Below are positions 35,793-44,318 of a stretch of 64,000 nucleotides of DNA, in pieces. This stretch comes from Arcicella rigui. GTDB taxonomy: Bacteria > Bacteroidota > Bacteroidia > Cytophagales > Spirosomataceae. Below the pieces are notes generated by a model, which was not told the DNA's origin, did not search any database, and saw only the letters and a program-made list of their open reading frames with translations. The stretch covers positions 62,001 to 126,000 of the forward strand of contig NZ_JAYFUM010000014.1 of the NCBI RefSeq assembly GCF_034929435.1, in the 5' to 3' direction. The first letter of the stretch is position 1; every line of letters starts with the position of its first letter. The translations under genes were made by a program, and so were the position numbers.

Positions 35793-35836
35793 AAAAAAGC
35801 ACTTTCCCTTGAAGTCGATACTTCAAAGAAAAGTGC
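35793..35836 (-). terminator. Terminator after PAS-LuxR gene
   Basis: In the minus-strand RNA GCACUUUUCUUUGAAGU pairs imperfectly with ACUUCAAGGGAAAGUGC around AUCG, followed by six U. It lies 37 bases after the regulator stop codon. Confidence 0.75.
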
Positions 35837-35872
35837 AAAGAGTAATTAATTATGCTTGATAAATCAGGAAAC

Positions 35873-36649
35873 TTACATCCAGCCTTCTTGAAAAGCTTTA
35901 CGCACCAGTTCAATTGGCGTTGAAACATTGGCTTTTCTTAATATATTTTTTCGATGGACATTTACGGTCAAAGGACTTATAAAAAGCTTTTCGGCAATTT
36001 CTTTAGTACTTTTATTCTCTACAATCATCTTCAAAATCACTCGTTCTCTTGGAGTAAACAAGTCTTGAGAAAGTGTAAGTGTGTTGGTTTCAGTGATGTT
36101 ATAGTAAGAGGGTTCTCCTTCGAGTCCGATGATAGAAAAAGAAGGAACTCCATCTTTTTTGATGTGCGTAATGACCGTATCGACATCCAAAGTACGGTAA
36201 TAATTGGTTTCATCAAAATCTATTTGTATCGCTTGATGCAATAATCGGACATAACGGTTATCCTTTGTACGCATTCTAAAATCGTACTGCATTTTATATT
36301 TTGGTATTTTCTCGAAAGGTAAATTCTTGAAAAAATCCGCTATTCGTTGCTCAAACTGCAAGAAATATGGTTTGTCTTCTGGATGCATTAGTTCCAAGAA
36401 TTTATGAATATCCATCTCCTCGGGTAAATAACCCAAAACATTGGTAATACCAGGACTTACAAAGTCAAAGTCTGCCTCAAAAATATTAAATACATAATAG
36501 TAATAAGTACCAGGTTGAAAAAGATTGAGGAGTTGCTTGTGTAACTCTAATTGCAATTTCAACTCAAGAGGATTATTTGGTTCTTCTTTTACTACTGTTC
36601 CCCATATTTTTTTGGCTTTGAGGTAAAGTTGTGATTGTTGATTTGGCAT
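35873..36649 (-). CDS. PAS-LuxR transcriptional regulator
   Basis: 258 residues. A PAS-like domain spans about residues 40-165 (DFVSPGITNVLGYLPEE, MHPEDKPYFLQF, YDFRMRTKDNRYVRLLHQA). The C-terminal LuxR helix-turn-helix starts LFTPRERVILKMIVENKSTK and continues with EIAEKLFISPLTVNVHRKNI. No receiver domain, so the PAS domain probably senses a ligand or redox signal directly. A 20-bp palindrome lies downstream at 35700, ahead of a possible target operon. Confidence 0.85.
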   Translation of the reverse strand: MPNQQSQLYLKAKKIWGTVVKEEPNNPLELKLQLELHKQLLNLFQPGTYYYYVFNIFEADFDFVSPGITNVLGYLPEEMDIHKFLELMHPEDKPYFLQFEQRIADFFKNLPFEKIPKYKMQYDFRMRTKDNRYVRLLHQAIQIDFDETNYYRTLDVDTVITHIKKDGVPSFSIIGLEGEPSYYNITETNTLTLSQDLFTPRERVILKMIVENKSTKEIAEKLFISPLTVNVHRKNILRKANVSTPIELVRKAFQEGWM

Positions 36650-37133
36650 AAATTAAAAACGATACAAATAATAACCAGAGTGATAAAATTATAAAAAATG
36701 AATTTTATCTTATCATGACTTGTAGATGCCTAAACTTCAACTATTCTGCAAGCATACAAAATGAAGTTTCCGAAAACGATTGAGTATATGCGAAGGGTAA
36801 AATCTTTACTCAGTATCAGACCTAAACTGAGCTTTTTGGGGTAAATGTCAAGCAGTAGTTACAAGCGTATTTATCAAATTCGTTTTAAAAACACGGTTTG
36901 AGTCTTTGAATATACATATCAAAAAATCATTGACCAAAACTTTTACGATACTTTCTATAATTTTCAATTAATTGAATTCAAAACAATACAGCCTAATACC
37001 CCCAAACTTTCTGTTATTCAACTCAATATCAGCACTTGGTATTATTCCTCGTTTTTAATAGTAATTTTGCTTTACTGAAACAAAACTTAAAACAATCCAA
37101 AGCTATCTTAAGCTAAAAATTAAGAGAAGTTCG
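36650..37133. other. 484-base intergenic region, AT-rich, no gene seen
   Basis: Divergent spacer between the PAS-LuxR and HPP genes. It holds TAATTTTG at 37062-37069 (exact TAnnTTTG, plus strand) for the HPP gene. Near 36823-36860 there is a stretch that resembles on the minus strand the C-terminal codons of the small ADP-ribosyltransferase partner gene (32711-32750), but with stop codons. Otherwise nothing is recognisable. Confidence 0.5.
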
Positions 37134-37736
37134 ATGGTCAAGAAAAAAATTAGAAGAGGGATAAGACTTTCTAAGTACATTATTTATAAGGAAACATTAA
37201 TTGACTACAAAGAAAACTTTTGGTCTTTTGCAGGAGCATTTATTGGTATTGGGCTTATCTCTTATGCTCAGAGTTTTCAATTAGCACAACATGAAAACTT
37301 ATTTTTGATAGGTTCTTTTGGAGCTTCAAGTGTATTGATTTTTGGTGCAATCCAAAGTCCTTTAGCTCAACCTCGTAATCTTATCGGTGGCCCATTTATT
37401 TCTGCTCTGATTGGCGTTACTATCTATAAATACCTTCCAGATATTGTTTGGCTAACAGCACCTTTGGCGGTTTCATTTTCTATTGTTGCGATGCAAATCA
37501 CCAAAACACTTCATCCTCCCGGCGGTGCAACGGCTTTAATTGCCGTAATTGGTTCTGATAAAATTAAAAGTTTAGGCTATTTTTATGTGATTTCTCCAGT
37601 ACTGATGGGTTCACTCATTCTCTTTGCTGTGGCTCTTATATTTAATAATATCACTCCCAACAGAAAATATCCTACTGATAAACGTTTTACTGATTCAATC
37701 AAAAAAGTATTTCGACTTAAAAAGTATCAAAACTAA
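37134..37736 (+). CDS. HPP-family membrane protein
   Basis: 200 residues with four hydrophobic segments. It carries the family-naming motif in TKTLHPPGGATALIAVIG near residue 128. Members of the HPP family have been linked to nitrite transport in plastids and cyanobacteria; the role in Bacteroidota is not established. Basic N-terminus (MVKKKIRRGIR) and basic C-terminus (RLKKYQN) suggest both ends are cytoplasmic. A histidine-kinase remnant begins right at its stop codon on the other strand. Confidence 0.82.
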   Translation: MVKKKIRRGIRLSKYIIYKETLIDYKENFWSFAGAFIGIGLISYAQSFQLAQHENLFLIGSFGASSVLIFGAIQSPLAQPRNLIGGPFISALIGVTIYKYLPDIVWLTAPLAVSFSIVAMQITKTLHPPGGATALIAVIGSDKIKSLGYFYVISPVLMGSLILFAVALIFNNITPNRKYPTDKRFTDSIKKVFRLKKYQN

Positions 37737-37925
37737 AATAGTTGATTGAAAAAACCGTCCATCCAATCGCTAAAAAATGGCGTAAATGATTGCTGTTTAA
37801 TAGCTTTTGGAATGGGTTTACCATTATTACTGATACGTATTTGAATATTGGTAACGCTTACGTGTATCGTTTTTGCTGTATTTCCATCATAAGCCTTAAT
37901 GGCATTTTTCAGTACTTGTTCTATT
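37733..37925 (-). pseudogene. Remnant of a histidine kinase HATPase domain
   Basis: Read on the minus strand, this stretch gives IEQVLKNAIKAYDGNT...KTIHVSV, then ISNNGKPIPKAIKQQ and FTPFFSD. It is a close copy of the C-terminal part of the kinase encoded at 40055-41338 (IEQVLVNILKNAIEACEGN, ISNNGKPIPKAIEQQLFTPFFSD). Three residues are missing in the N-box. About 27 residues containing the G-box are deleted, after which the GWTVF segment continues in another frame. Nothing upstream completes a gene. Confidence 0.8.
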
Positions 37926-38061
37926 CATAAATAGCAATAGTTCAACTCATTCTTTTCCATATTCTGTATGCGACATAACATGAAAAAGAATGAGTGAATG
38001 AGCAATTCAAAAAATTAAGAGATTTTGAAAATATATTACAAAACTATTTCTAATAAACTCA

Positions 38062-39927
38062 CTACCATCCTATCCCATAATCTTCGCCATGATTGCTTGA
38101 GCCACCCCAAAAACTGCCGTGTTTCCAATCGAAATAAATGGCGTTGATTGGGCCACTGGTACGCTCTTGGTAATTGATTTTATAGCCCATTCTTCCAAGT
38201 TCTTTGCGTGTCCAATTGGGCGTAGCTTCGTTGAGCGTAAGACCGCCATTGATACGCTCGTGTTTGCCAAAGCTCGAATACATTTGCATCGTTTTAAAAC
38301 TCGGTGCTTCGCAAGCTTCTTGTACAGTCATCTCAAATTCGACCATATTCAAGAAAAACTGCAAAAGCAGTTGGTCTTGCTCGTCGCCTGCTTGTTTGGC
38401 GAATGATAAAAACGGTTTACCATTTTTGAGGGCAAGACTTGGCGTAAGCGTTACACGTGGACGTTTGCCTGGCTCAACAACATTGAAGGGATTTTCTTTG
38501 GGATCGAGGACAAATGCTTGCATACGTTGGCTCATGCCTACGCCCGTATTGCCTGCAATACAAGCCGGTACCCAACCGCCACTTGGCGTAACCGATACCA
38601 CCCATCCTTCGGCATCGGTGGCTTCTACCGAAGTTGTACCAGCCGTAAAACTTTCTTCAAATTGAACATCGAAAGTCGCATTGTTTTTGGGTGAAAACAA
38701 ACTGGCACTGCTCCAATTTTTTAGTACATCTTGGAAAGGGTTAATTTTTCCTTCATAAGGATAAGGGTCGCCAGGGCCAATTTTAGGGTCGTTGGCATCT
38801 GGATTAATCAGTTTGCTGCGTTCTTTGGCGTATTCTTTCGATAAAAGTCCTTTCATAGGTTCTTCGGGAGCAAAAGCAGGGTCGCCATAATAAAAATCAC
38901 GGTCGGCAAAAGCCAAGTTCATCGCCTGATACAAGGTATGAATGTAACGACTCGAATTGTAGCCCATGCTTTTGATGTCGAAGTTTTCCAAAATATTCAA
39001 GGTTTGTAGCATGGCTGGGCCTTGCGTCCACTGTTGCAATTTATACACCTCAATACCTTTGTAGGTAGTCATCATTGGCTCTTCTATTTTCACTTTCCAG
39101 TTTGCCAAATCTTGTTCCGTAATCAAGCCTCCTTGTTCTTGGCAACCTCGCACAAATTCTTTGGCTATTTCTCCTTTGTAAAACACATCATAAGCCGCAT
39201 AAATGGCTTCTTTGCGTGATTTGCCTTTGGCAAGTGCTTGTTGCTCGGCATTGACCAATTTTTTGAGGGTTTCGAGTAAATCTTTTTGGACAAAAATTTC
39301 ACCTGCTTCTGGGGCTTCATACTTTTCTCCCAAATGTGGTAAAAACACCTTTTTGGAATAAGGCCATTGTCTAATCAACTCTTTGCCTCGTTCGATTGAA
39401 TTGGCGGTTTGGGCTTCGATAGGATAGCCTTCTGCCATTTGCATGGCTGGTGCTAAAACATCTTTCAGCGACATTGTACCATACTCCGCCAACATTGTCA
39501 TCAATCCGCCAGGTGTGCCAGGTGTAACTGCTGCCAAAGGCCCATATTCTGGCGGATATTTAAAGCCTTTACTTTTGTAAAAATCGGCGGTAGCACCTGT
39601 TGGGGCAACACCAAGGGCATTGATGGCAATGACTTTTTTTGTTTTTGGATTATAAATCAAAGCTTGCGTTTCGCCTCCCCAGCTAAGTACATCCCACATG
39701 GTGCAAGTGGCCGCCAACATCGCACAGGCAGCGTCGATGGCGTTGCCTCCCTTGGTAAAGGTCATCGCACCAGCCGCCACAGCCAAGGGTTTGCCCGTAA
39801 CAGCCATCCAATGCTTGCCATGCAAAGGGGGTTTTTGAGTCAAAACAGGTAAATTATTGAAAGATTGTGCATATACTTTTGTACAAAGTAAGCAAAAGAC
39901 TACGCCAAAACGGAAGATATGTTTCAT
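38062..39927 (-). CDS. Gamma-glutamyltransferase family protein, exported
   Basis: 621 residues with signal peptide (cleavage after KVYAQ). Gamma-glutamyltransferase/Ntn-hydrolase pattern: GGNAIDAACAMLAATCTMWDV near residue 60, PGTPGGLMTMLAEYG near 130, and the autoprocessing nucleophile Thr in FTAGTTSVEATDAEG near residue 425. SGGWVPACIAG and GEDYGIGW near the C-terminus close the small subunit. It would hydrolyse or transfer gamma-glutamyl groups such as from glutathione in the periplasm. Close relatives include cephalosporin acylases, so the substrate is open. The coding DNA is slightly richer in GC than its neighbours. Monocistronic. Confidence 0.87.
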   Translation of the reverse strand: MKHIFRFGVVFCLLCTKVYAQSFNNLPVLTQKPPLHGKHWMAVTGKPLAVAAGAMTFTKGGNAIDAACAMLAATCTMWDVLSWGGETQALIYNPKTKKVIAINALGVAPTGATADFYKSKGFKYPPEYGPLAAVTPGTPGGLMTMLAEYGTMSLKDVLAPAMQMAEGYPIEAQTANSIERGKELIRQWPYSKKVFLPHLGEKYEAPEAGEIFVQKDLLETLKKLVNAEQQALAKGKSRKEAIYAAYDVFYKGEIAKEFVRGCQEQGGLITEQDLANWKVKIEEPMMTTYKGIEVYKLQQWTQGPAMLQTLNILENFDIKSMGYNSSRYIHTLYQAMNLAFADRDFYYGDPAFAPEEPMKGLLSKEYAKERSKLINPDANDPKIGPGDPYPYEGKINPFQDVLKNWSSASLFSPKNNATFDVQFEESFTAGTTSVEATDAEGWVVSVTPSGGWVPACIAGNTGVGMSQRMQAFVLDPKENPFNVVEPGKRPRVTLTPSLALKNGKPFLSFAKQAGDEQDQLLLQFFLNMVEFEMTVQEACEAPSFKTMQMYSSFGKHERINGGLTLNEATPNWTRKELGRMGYKINYQERTSGPINAIYFDWKHGSFWGGSSNHGEDYGIGW

Positions 39928-40054
39928 GGATAGTTAAGTTTTGTTGATTGTTTTCTAAAAATAAAAGCTCTCAGGCAAGAAGCCAAATAAATGGCTATTT
40001 TTACGCTGACCAAGAGCTATTCTTAGACCAAATGCTCATCGTTGCATAAAACCA

Positions 40055-41338
40055 TTATGCAATAATAATCTCAAAAACCGTCCAGCCGTCAGCTTGTGTG
40101 GCTAAGGAAAACGTAAATCCATGATTATTTAAAATTTCTCTACAAAGCATTAAACCTATTCCTTGTCCTTCGGGTTTATCGCTAAAAAATGGCGTAAATA
40201 GTTGCTGTTCAATCGCTTTTGGAATGGGCTTACCATTGTTACTGATACATATTTGCGTATTGGTCACGCTTACTTGTATGATTTTTTCAACGTTTCCTTC
40301 ACAAGCTTCTATGGCATTTTTCAAAATATTCACCAAAACTTGTTCTATTTGTCCAACATCAACGGCTACCTGTTTTGCACTTTCTTGATAGTCAGTTTGC
40401 AAAGAAATACCTTTTTGTTGCATCTGTAATCGCATCAGTTCAACGGCATTTTTGACGATAATACCCATACTTTTCATTTCTTTGTTGGGCAAAGGCAAAC
40501 GCACAATATCGGCAAAACGTCGCATAAATAGGTTCAATCTATCATTCCTTTCAGTGGCTACGTTCAAGGCATTTTGTAAATCAGGTTCTTCGATATATTT
40601 TTTTGTAACCTCTACAATTGAATTGACTGCCCCAATCGAATTATTTACTTCATGTGCCATCATTCTGATTACTTTGCCATAGGCTTTCTTTTCGGTTGCC
40701 CAAATTTCATTGGTGAGTTCTTCAATTAGCAAAAACGGACGTTCAAAACCTCTGTCCATAAAAAATGAACGCTGGATTTTGTATGTCACCAAGCCGTTTA
40801 ATTGCACCGTTTGGGCCTCTTTGTTGGCTAATAAAAGTAAATGTGGGATAACAGGATGTTGAATTTGGCTCAAAGGAAAAGCCGTAGTAAAGTGTTCGGG
40901 CAAGGTAAAAAGCGTTTGGGCTTTGGGATTGGCTTTGGTAATGTTTCCATCAAAATCTAAAATAATTATCGCAATCGGTGAAGCCTGAATCAGTTTTTCC
41001 AGAAAGAAATGCTGTTCCATTACTTGCAGGCGTTCGTTGCGAAGTTGGTCAATCATGGCATTATACACCGCAATCAATTCATCCATTTCGTACTTGCCCA
41101 CAGGTTTGAACTTTACCGAAAAATCTTGGTCTTTTATCGCTTCTGCTCCCATGAGTAAAAATTTCAAGGGCTGAATAAAATCTTGATACAACTGTATGGC
41201 AATGATGATTGAGCCTAAAATTAATACTTCAGAAAGGACAAAATAGAGTTTATTCTCTTTCAAAAGCCGAAAAGTTAAAAAGATAATCACGGCATGAATG
41301 AGCGTAACGAAGAGGATATATTTGGCTTTTAGGGACAA
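40055..41338 (-). CDS. NtrY-like sensor histidine kinase
   Basis: 427 residues. The only usable in-frame start is TTG at 41338 (MSLKAKYIL); no ATG is near. Two membrane segments (residues 8-26 and 31-50), a HAMP-like region (FKPVGKYEMDELIAVYN), a PAS domain (IAIIILDFDGNITKANP), then the kinase: His in MMAHEVNNSIGAVNS near residue 233, N-box ILKNAIEACEG, ISNNGKPIP and G-box GQGIGLMLCREIL. It should phosphorylate the NtrC-type regulator upstream. Last gene of the efflux operon; a heptamer hairpin separates it from the regulator gene. Confidence 0.87.
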   Translation of the reverse strand: MSLKAKYILFVTLIHAVIIFLTFRLLKENKLYFVLSEVLILGSIIIAIQLYQDFIQPLKFLLMGAEAIKDQDFSVKFKPVGKYEMDELIAVYNAMIDQLRNERLQVMEQHFFLEKLIQASPIAIIILDFDGNITKANPKAQTLFTLPEHFTTAFPLSQIQHPVIPHLLLLANKEAQTVQLNGLVTYKIQRSFFMDRGFERPFLLIEELTNEIWATEKKAYGKVIRMMAHEVNNSIGAVNSIVEVTKKYIEEPDLQNALNVATERNDRLNLFMRRFADIVRLPLPNKEMKSMGIIVKNAVELMRLQMQQKGISLQTDYQESAKQVAVDVGQIEQVLVNILKNAIEACEGNVEKIIQVSVTNTQICISNNGKPIPKAIEQQLFTPFFSDKPEGQGIGLMLCREILNNHGFTFSLATQADGWTVFEIIIA

Positions 41339-41340
41339 GG

Positions 41341-41492
41341 GAATTAGTTGTGAATGAGTGAATTGTGAGTTAGTTAATTGTGAGTTGGCGAGTTTTGAGT
41401 TAGTGAGTTGTGAATGAGTGATTAATTGAAACCACTAACTCACTCATTCACAATTAACTAATTCAAAATTCACAACTAACTAACTCACAATT
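41341..41492. repeat. GTGAGTT heptamer hairpin between regulator and kinase genes
   Basis: The left arm (41341-41425) is built from GTGAATG/GTGAGTT/GAGTTAG units, the right arm (about 41433-41492) from their reverse complements (AACTCACTCATTCACAATTAA). The two arms can pair over about 60 bases. The right arm runs into the regulator's last codons: its stop codon TGA and the preceding GAATTG belong to the repeat. Confidence 0.8.
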
Positions 41493-42858
41493 CCACAAAG
41501 GGTATATTAAACTTCTCCAACCGTCGATACAAGGCAAAGCGAGTGATGCCGAGGGAACGGGCTACTTTTGAAATTTTGTTTTGATGAAAAGCCATCGCTC
41601 GTTGAATCATCAATAATTCCATTTCATCTAAGGTCATCGTTCCTACTTCGGGCAAAGTATTTTTGTTGCTGGGCGAAGTATTGATAGAAATATTTTGTTG
41701 AAAATCTTCTATCGTCAATTCGTCTTTGGGCGTTAGTAAAATGGTTTTTTCTACCAAATTTTTCAGTTGCCTGATGTTTCCAGGCAAAGGTAAAGTTTTG
41801 AGCCACTGGATTGCTTTCGGTGAAATACTCAAATTCGGACGCTCGTAAATGGTTTTTAAATTATTGGCAAAGTAAATTGCCAAAGCTGCAATATCTTCTG
41901 GTCTTTCACGCAAAGCTGGTAATTTTACTGAGATAAGATTAATTCTATAAAACAAATCTTCTCTGAAAGTATTGTTCGCCACCATTTCTTCTAAATTACG
42001 GTTTGTTGCACAAATGACCCGTACATCCACCGTTTTACTTTTGCTACTGCCCAAGGGTTCAAAGGTTCTGTCTTGTAAAACCCTGAGTAATTTTACTTGG
42101 CTCGATAAGTCTAAATCGCCGATTTCATCCAAAAAGATAGTGCCTTTATTGGCCAATTCAAAACGCCCAATTCTATCCGATTTGGCATCGGTAAAAGCCC
42201 CACGAGTATGCCCGAACAATTCGCTTTCAAACAAAGTAGCCGAAACCCCACCCAAATTAACCTTGACAAAAGGCTTGTGTCGGCGTTTGCTATTTTGGTG
42301 AATGGCTTCAGCAATGAGTTCTTTTCCTGTGCCACTTTCGCCCGTAATCAACACAGGTGCGTCGGTCATGGCTACTCTGCCGATGGTTTCAAGAATGGTT
42401 AAAAGTTTTGGGTCGTTGCCGACGATGTGTTCAAATTGGTATTGTTGGTCTAATTTTTTACGATTGGGCGATTGTATTTTTTGTTGAGAAAGATTCAGAA
42501 TCGTGTTGATAGACTGAATGATGTACTCGTTTTGCCAAGGTTTTGTCACAAAATCTTTTGCTCCTAATTTCATTCCTTCCACTGCCAAATTGATTGTTCC
42601 CCAACCTGTTAGCAAAATCACGGCAATGTTTGGGAAAGTATGACGAATGATTTTCAAGGCTTTCATCCCTTCATCGCCTGACGTTTCGATAGAAAAATTG
42701 AGGTCGAGTATAATCAATTGTGGTTGAAATGCTTCGATAACATCCATCGCCAACACAGGTGAAGAACAAGTCTTCACCTGAAAGCCTTCTTGCCGAAGCA
42801 TCAACGAAAGGGATGTCTGCACAGCAAAATCGTCGTCTATGATAAGGAGTTTGTTCAT
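41485..42858 (-). CDS. NtrC-type sigma-54-dependent response regulator
   Basis: 457 residues. Receiver domain (IDDDFAVQTSL at the start, phospho-Asp in LIILDLNFSIETSG near residue 54, LLTGWG, VTKPW). An AAA+ domain follows with Walker A GESGTGKELIAEAIH near residue 168, ELFGHTRGAFTDAKSDR near 213 and Walker B GTIFLDEIGDL near 237. A C-terminal Fis-type helix-turn-helix ends it (NKISKVARSLGITRFALYRRL). The sigma-54-contacting loop reads GAFTDA where the consensus is GAFTGA. It probably activates the sigma-54-like promoter upstream of the operon. Confidence 0.92.
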   Translation of the reverse strand: MNKLLIIDDDFAVQTSLSLMLRQEGFQVKTCSSPVLAMDVIEAFQPQLIILDLNFSIETSGDEGMKALKIIRHTFPNIAVILLTGWGTINLAVEGMKLGAKDFVTKPWQNEYIIQSINTILNLSQQKIQSPNRKKLDQQYQFEHIVGNDPKLLTILETIGRVAMTDAPVLITGESGTGKELIAEAIHQNSKRRHKPFVKVNLGGVSATLFESELFGHTRGAFTDAKSDRIGRFELANKGTIFLDEIGDLDLSSQVKLLRVLQDRTFEPLGSSKSKTVDVRVICATNRNLEEMVANNTFREDLFYRINLISVKLPALRERPEDIAALAIYFANNLKTIYERPNLSISPKAIQWLKTLPLPGNIRQLKNLVEKTILLTPKDELTIEDFQQNISINTSPSNKNTLPEVGTMTLDEMELLMIQRAMAFHQNKISKVARSLGITRFALYRRLEKFNIPFVEL

Positions 42859-42863
42859 TTTTT

Positions 42864-42960
42864 TAGCTGTGAGCTATGAGCTTTGAGTTGTGAGCATTGA
42901 GTTTTTTGTTTTTTGATGCAAGTTTTAAGCTCATAGCTCACTGCTCATAGCTAAAAGCTA
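42864..42960. repeat. TGAGCTN heptamer hairpin between permease and regulator genes
   Basis: The left arm is TGTGAGCTATGAGCTTTGAG-like. The centre is T-rich, and the right arm is AAGCTCATAGCTCACTGCTC-like, the reverse complement of the left. It fills nearly all of the 104-base gap between the permease stop and the regulator start. Confidence 0.8.
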
Positions 42961-42962
42961 CC

Positions 42963-44114
42963 TCACTGTTCATGCAAAGCCATTGCTGGTTGAATGTTGG
43001 CGGCTTGTCTGCTTGGATGATAAGCACAAAGCGTTACGATGCCGTATAAAATTACAATAGAAAGCCCAATTGCCATCCAATAAATACTGCTTTCTACATT
43101 GAACATGTGCATTAAAGGAACTTGTACCGCAAATAAAATACCTAAAAGAACACCGAAAGTAGTAATTACCCACATTTCACCCACAAATTGAATTTTAATA
43201 TTGCCTGCGGTTGCTCCCATTGCACGGCGTACACCAATTTCTTCTCGACGCTTGGCAATGTTCAAATTCAAAATACCAAATAAGCCCATTGCCACATTCA
43301 CCAATAAAAATACGGTAATAATCAAGAAAATAATCACAGGCACTAAAGCTAAATTATGCTGATTTTGGCGTTGGTCTGTTAAATAACTTACTTCGGTTGT
43401 CCACTCTTTGGCAACAGAGGCAATTTCTTTCGTAAGCTTTGCTTCAAAATTGGCATCTGTGCCGGGTTTTACTTTTATCAGCACTTTATTGTAATCATAT
43501 TTATCATCCGCAAGGTTAAAAATACAAGGGCTGTTATCCATAAATTCACCCTTTGCTTTGAAGTTTTCAATGACTCCTACTACTTTTTGATTGTCCCCAA
43601 TCACTTTGCCTATTGGATTTACTTCGCCAAACAAAGCTTCTTGAGCTTTTTTATTAATCACCACTGGTTTGAATTTGGCTACTGCATCAGCCTTTTTAAA
43701 CCAATTACCCAGCATTGTTTTCATGCCCAAAGTCTTTGTAAAATCTTCATCCGCAGTATAATAATCAGCAAGAACAGAATTCTTTTGATAACTAATATTT
43801 CCATTACTGTTAGTAAATGAAAAAGGTGAGTTATTAGACATTCTGGTGGCGACTTCTACCTCTGGATATGACCTAATTTTCTGAAAAACGGTATTCAATT
43901 TCTCAGCAATGGCTGTTGTATCTTGGTTTTTGTTCAAGTCCAAAGCCCAAACGTTTTCATATTCAAAACCAATAGGTTCTAAATAGTTTTTGAAGTTGTA
44001 ACTTATCAGCGACATCACGCCAAAAAGTACCAGAAAGGAAAACCAAATCTCTACCATCAATAAAGTATGGTGTCGTCTTTTGTTCCAGATGAGTTTAAAT
44101 AAATGAGATAACAT
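42963..44114 (-). CDS. ABC transporter permease (MacB/FtsX type), second
   Basis: 383 residues. An N-terminal membrane helix (residues 22-43), a periplasmic core region (about 45-270), then three C-terminal helices in an FtsX-type domain (LVPVIIFLIITVFLLVNVAM, FGVLLGILFAVQVPL, IGLSIVILYGIVTLCAYHPS). The cytoplasmic RREEIGVRRAMGATAGNIK motif is typical of the family. It would work with the first permease and the ATPase as a heteromeric transporter linked to HlyD and TolC proteins. Confidence 0.88.
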   Translation of the reverse strand: MLSHLFKLIWNKRRHHTLLMVEIWFSFLVLFGVMSLISYNFKNYLEPIGFEYENVWALDLNKNQDTTAIAEKLNTVFQKIRSYPEVEVATRMSNNSPFSFTNSNGNISYQKNSVLADYYTADEDFTKTLGMKTMLGNWFKKADAVAKFKPVVINKKAQEALFGEVNPIGKVIGDNQKVVGVIENFKAKGEFMDNSPCIFNLADDKYDYNKVLIKVKPGTDANFEAKLTKEIASVAKEWTTEVSYLTDQRQNQHNLALVPVIIFLIITVFLLVNVAMGLFGILNLNIAKRREEIGVRRAMGATAGNIKIQFVGEMWVITTFGVLLGILFAVQVPLMHMFNVESSIYWMAIGLSIVILYGIVTLCAYHPSRQAANIQPAMALHEQ

Positions 44115-44118
44115 ATCA

Positions 44119-44318
44119 GTTGTGAATTGTGAATGAGTGATTTAGTGATTGTTTTAATTGTGAGTTTGTGAGCGGTCCGCCGCTGCGGTTGTGATTGAGT
44201 GATTGCTTCAATTGTGAATTAGTGAGTGAGTGATTATTTTTATTTGTACTAATCAAAAAAACTCAAAGCTCATAGCTTATAACTCACGGCTCATGGCTCA
44301 TAGCTCACAGCTAAAAAC
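44119..44318. repeat. Mixed GTGAATT and TGAGCTN heptamer region between the two permease genes
   Basis: The part 44119-44240 is made of GTGAATT/GTGATTG/GTGAGTG units. The part 44262-44318 is made of AGCTCATAGCTTATAACTCA-type units, the complementary orientation of the TGAGCTN family. A short GC-rich palindrome (GCGGTCCGCCGC) lies near 44172-44184. It is a third repeat block within one operon. Confidence 0.75.

Noticed and set aside
35629..35928. 99-codon minus-strand open frame between the PAS-LuxR gene and the outer-membrane gene
   Set aside because: It overlaps the regulator's 3' end, runs through its terminator and the palindrome, and has no protein-like composition.
38062..39927. Gamma-glutamyltransferase gene as recently transferred because it is slightly GC-richer
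   Set aside because: The difference is modest by eye and no mobile signatures flank it; a codon-usage calculation would be needed.
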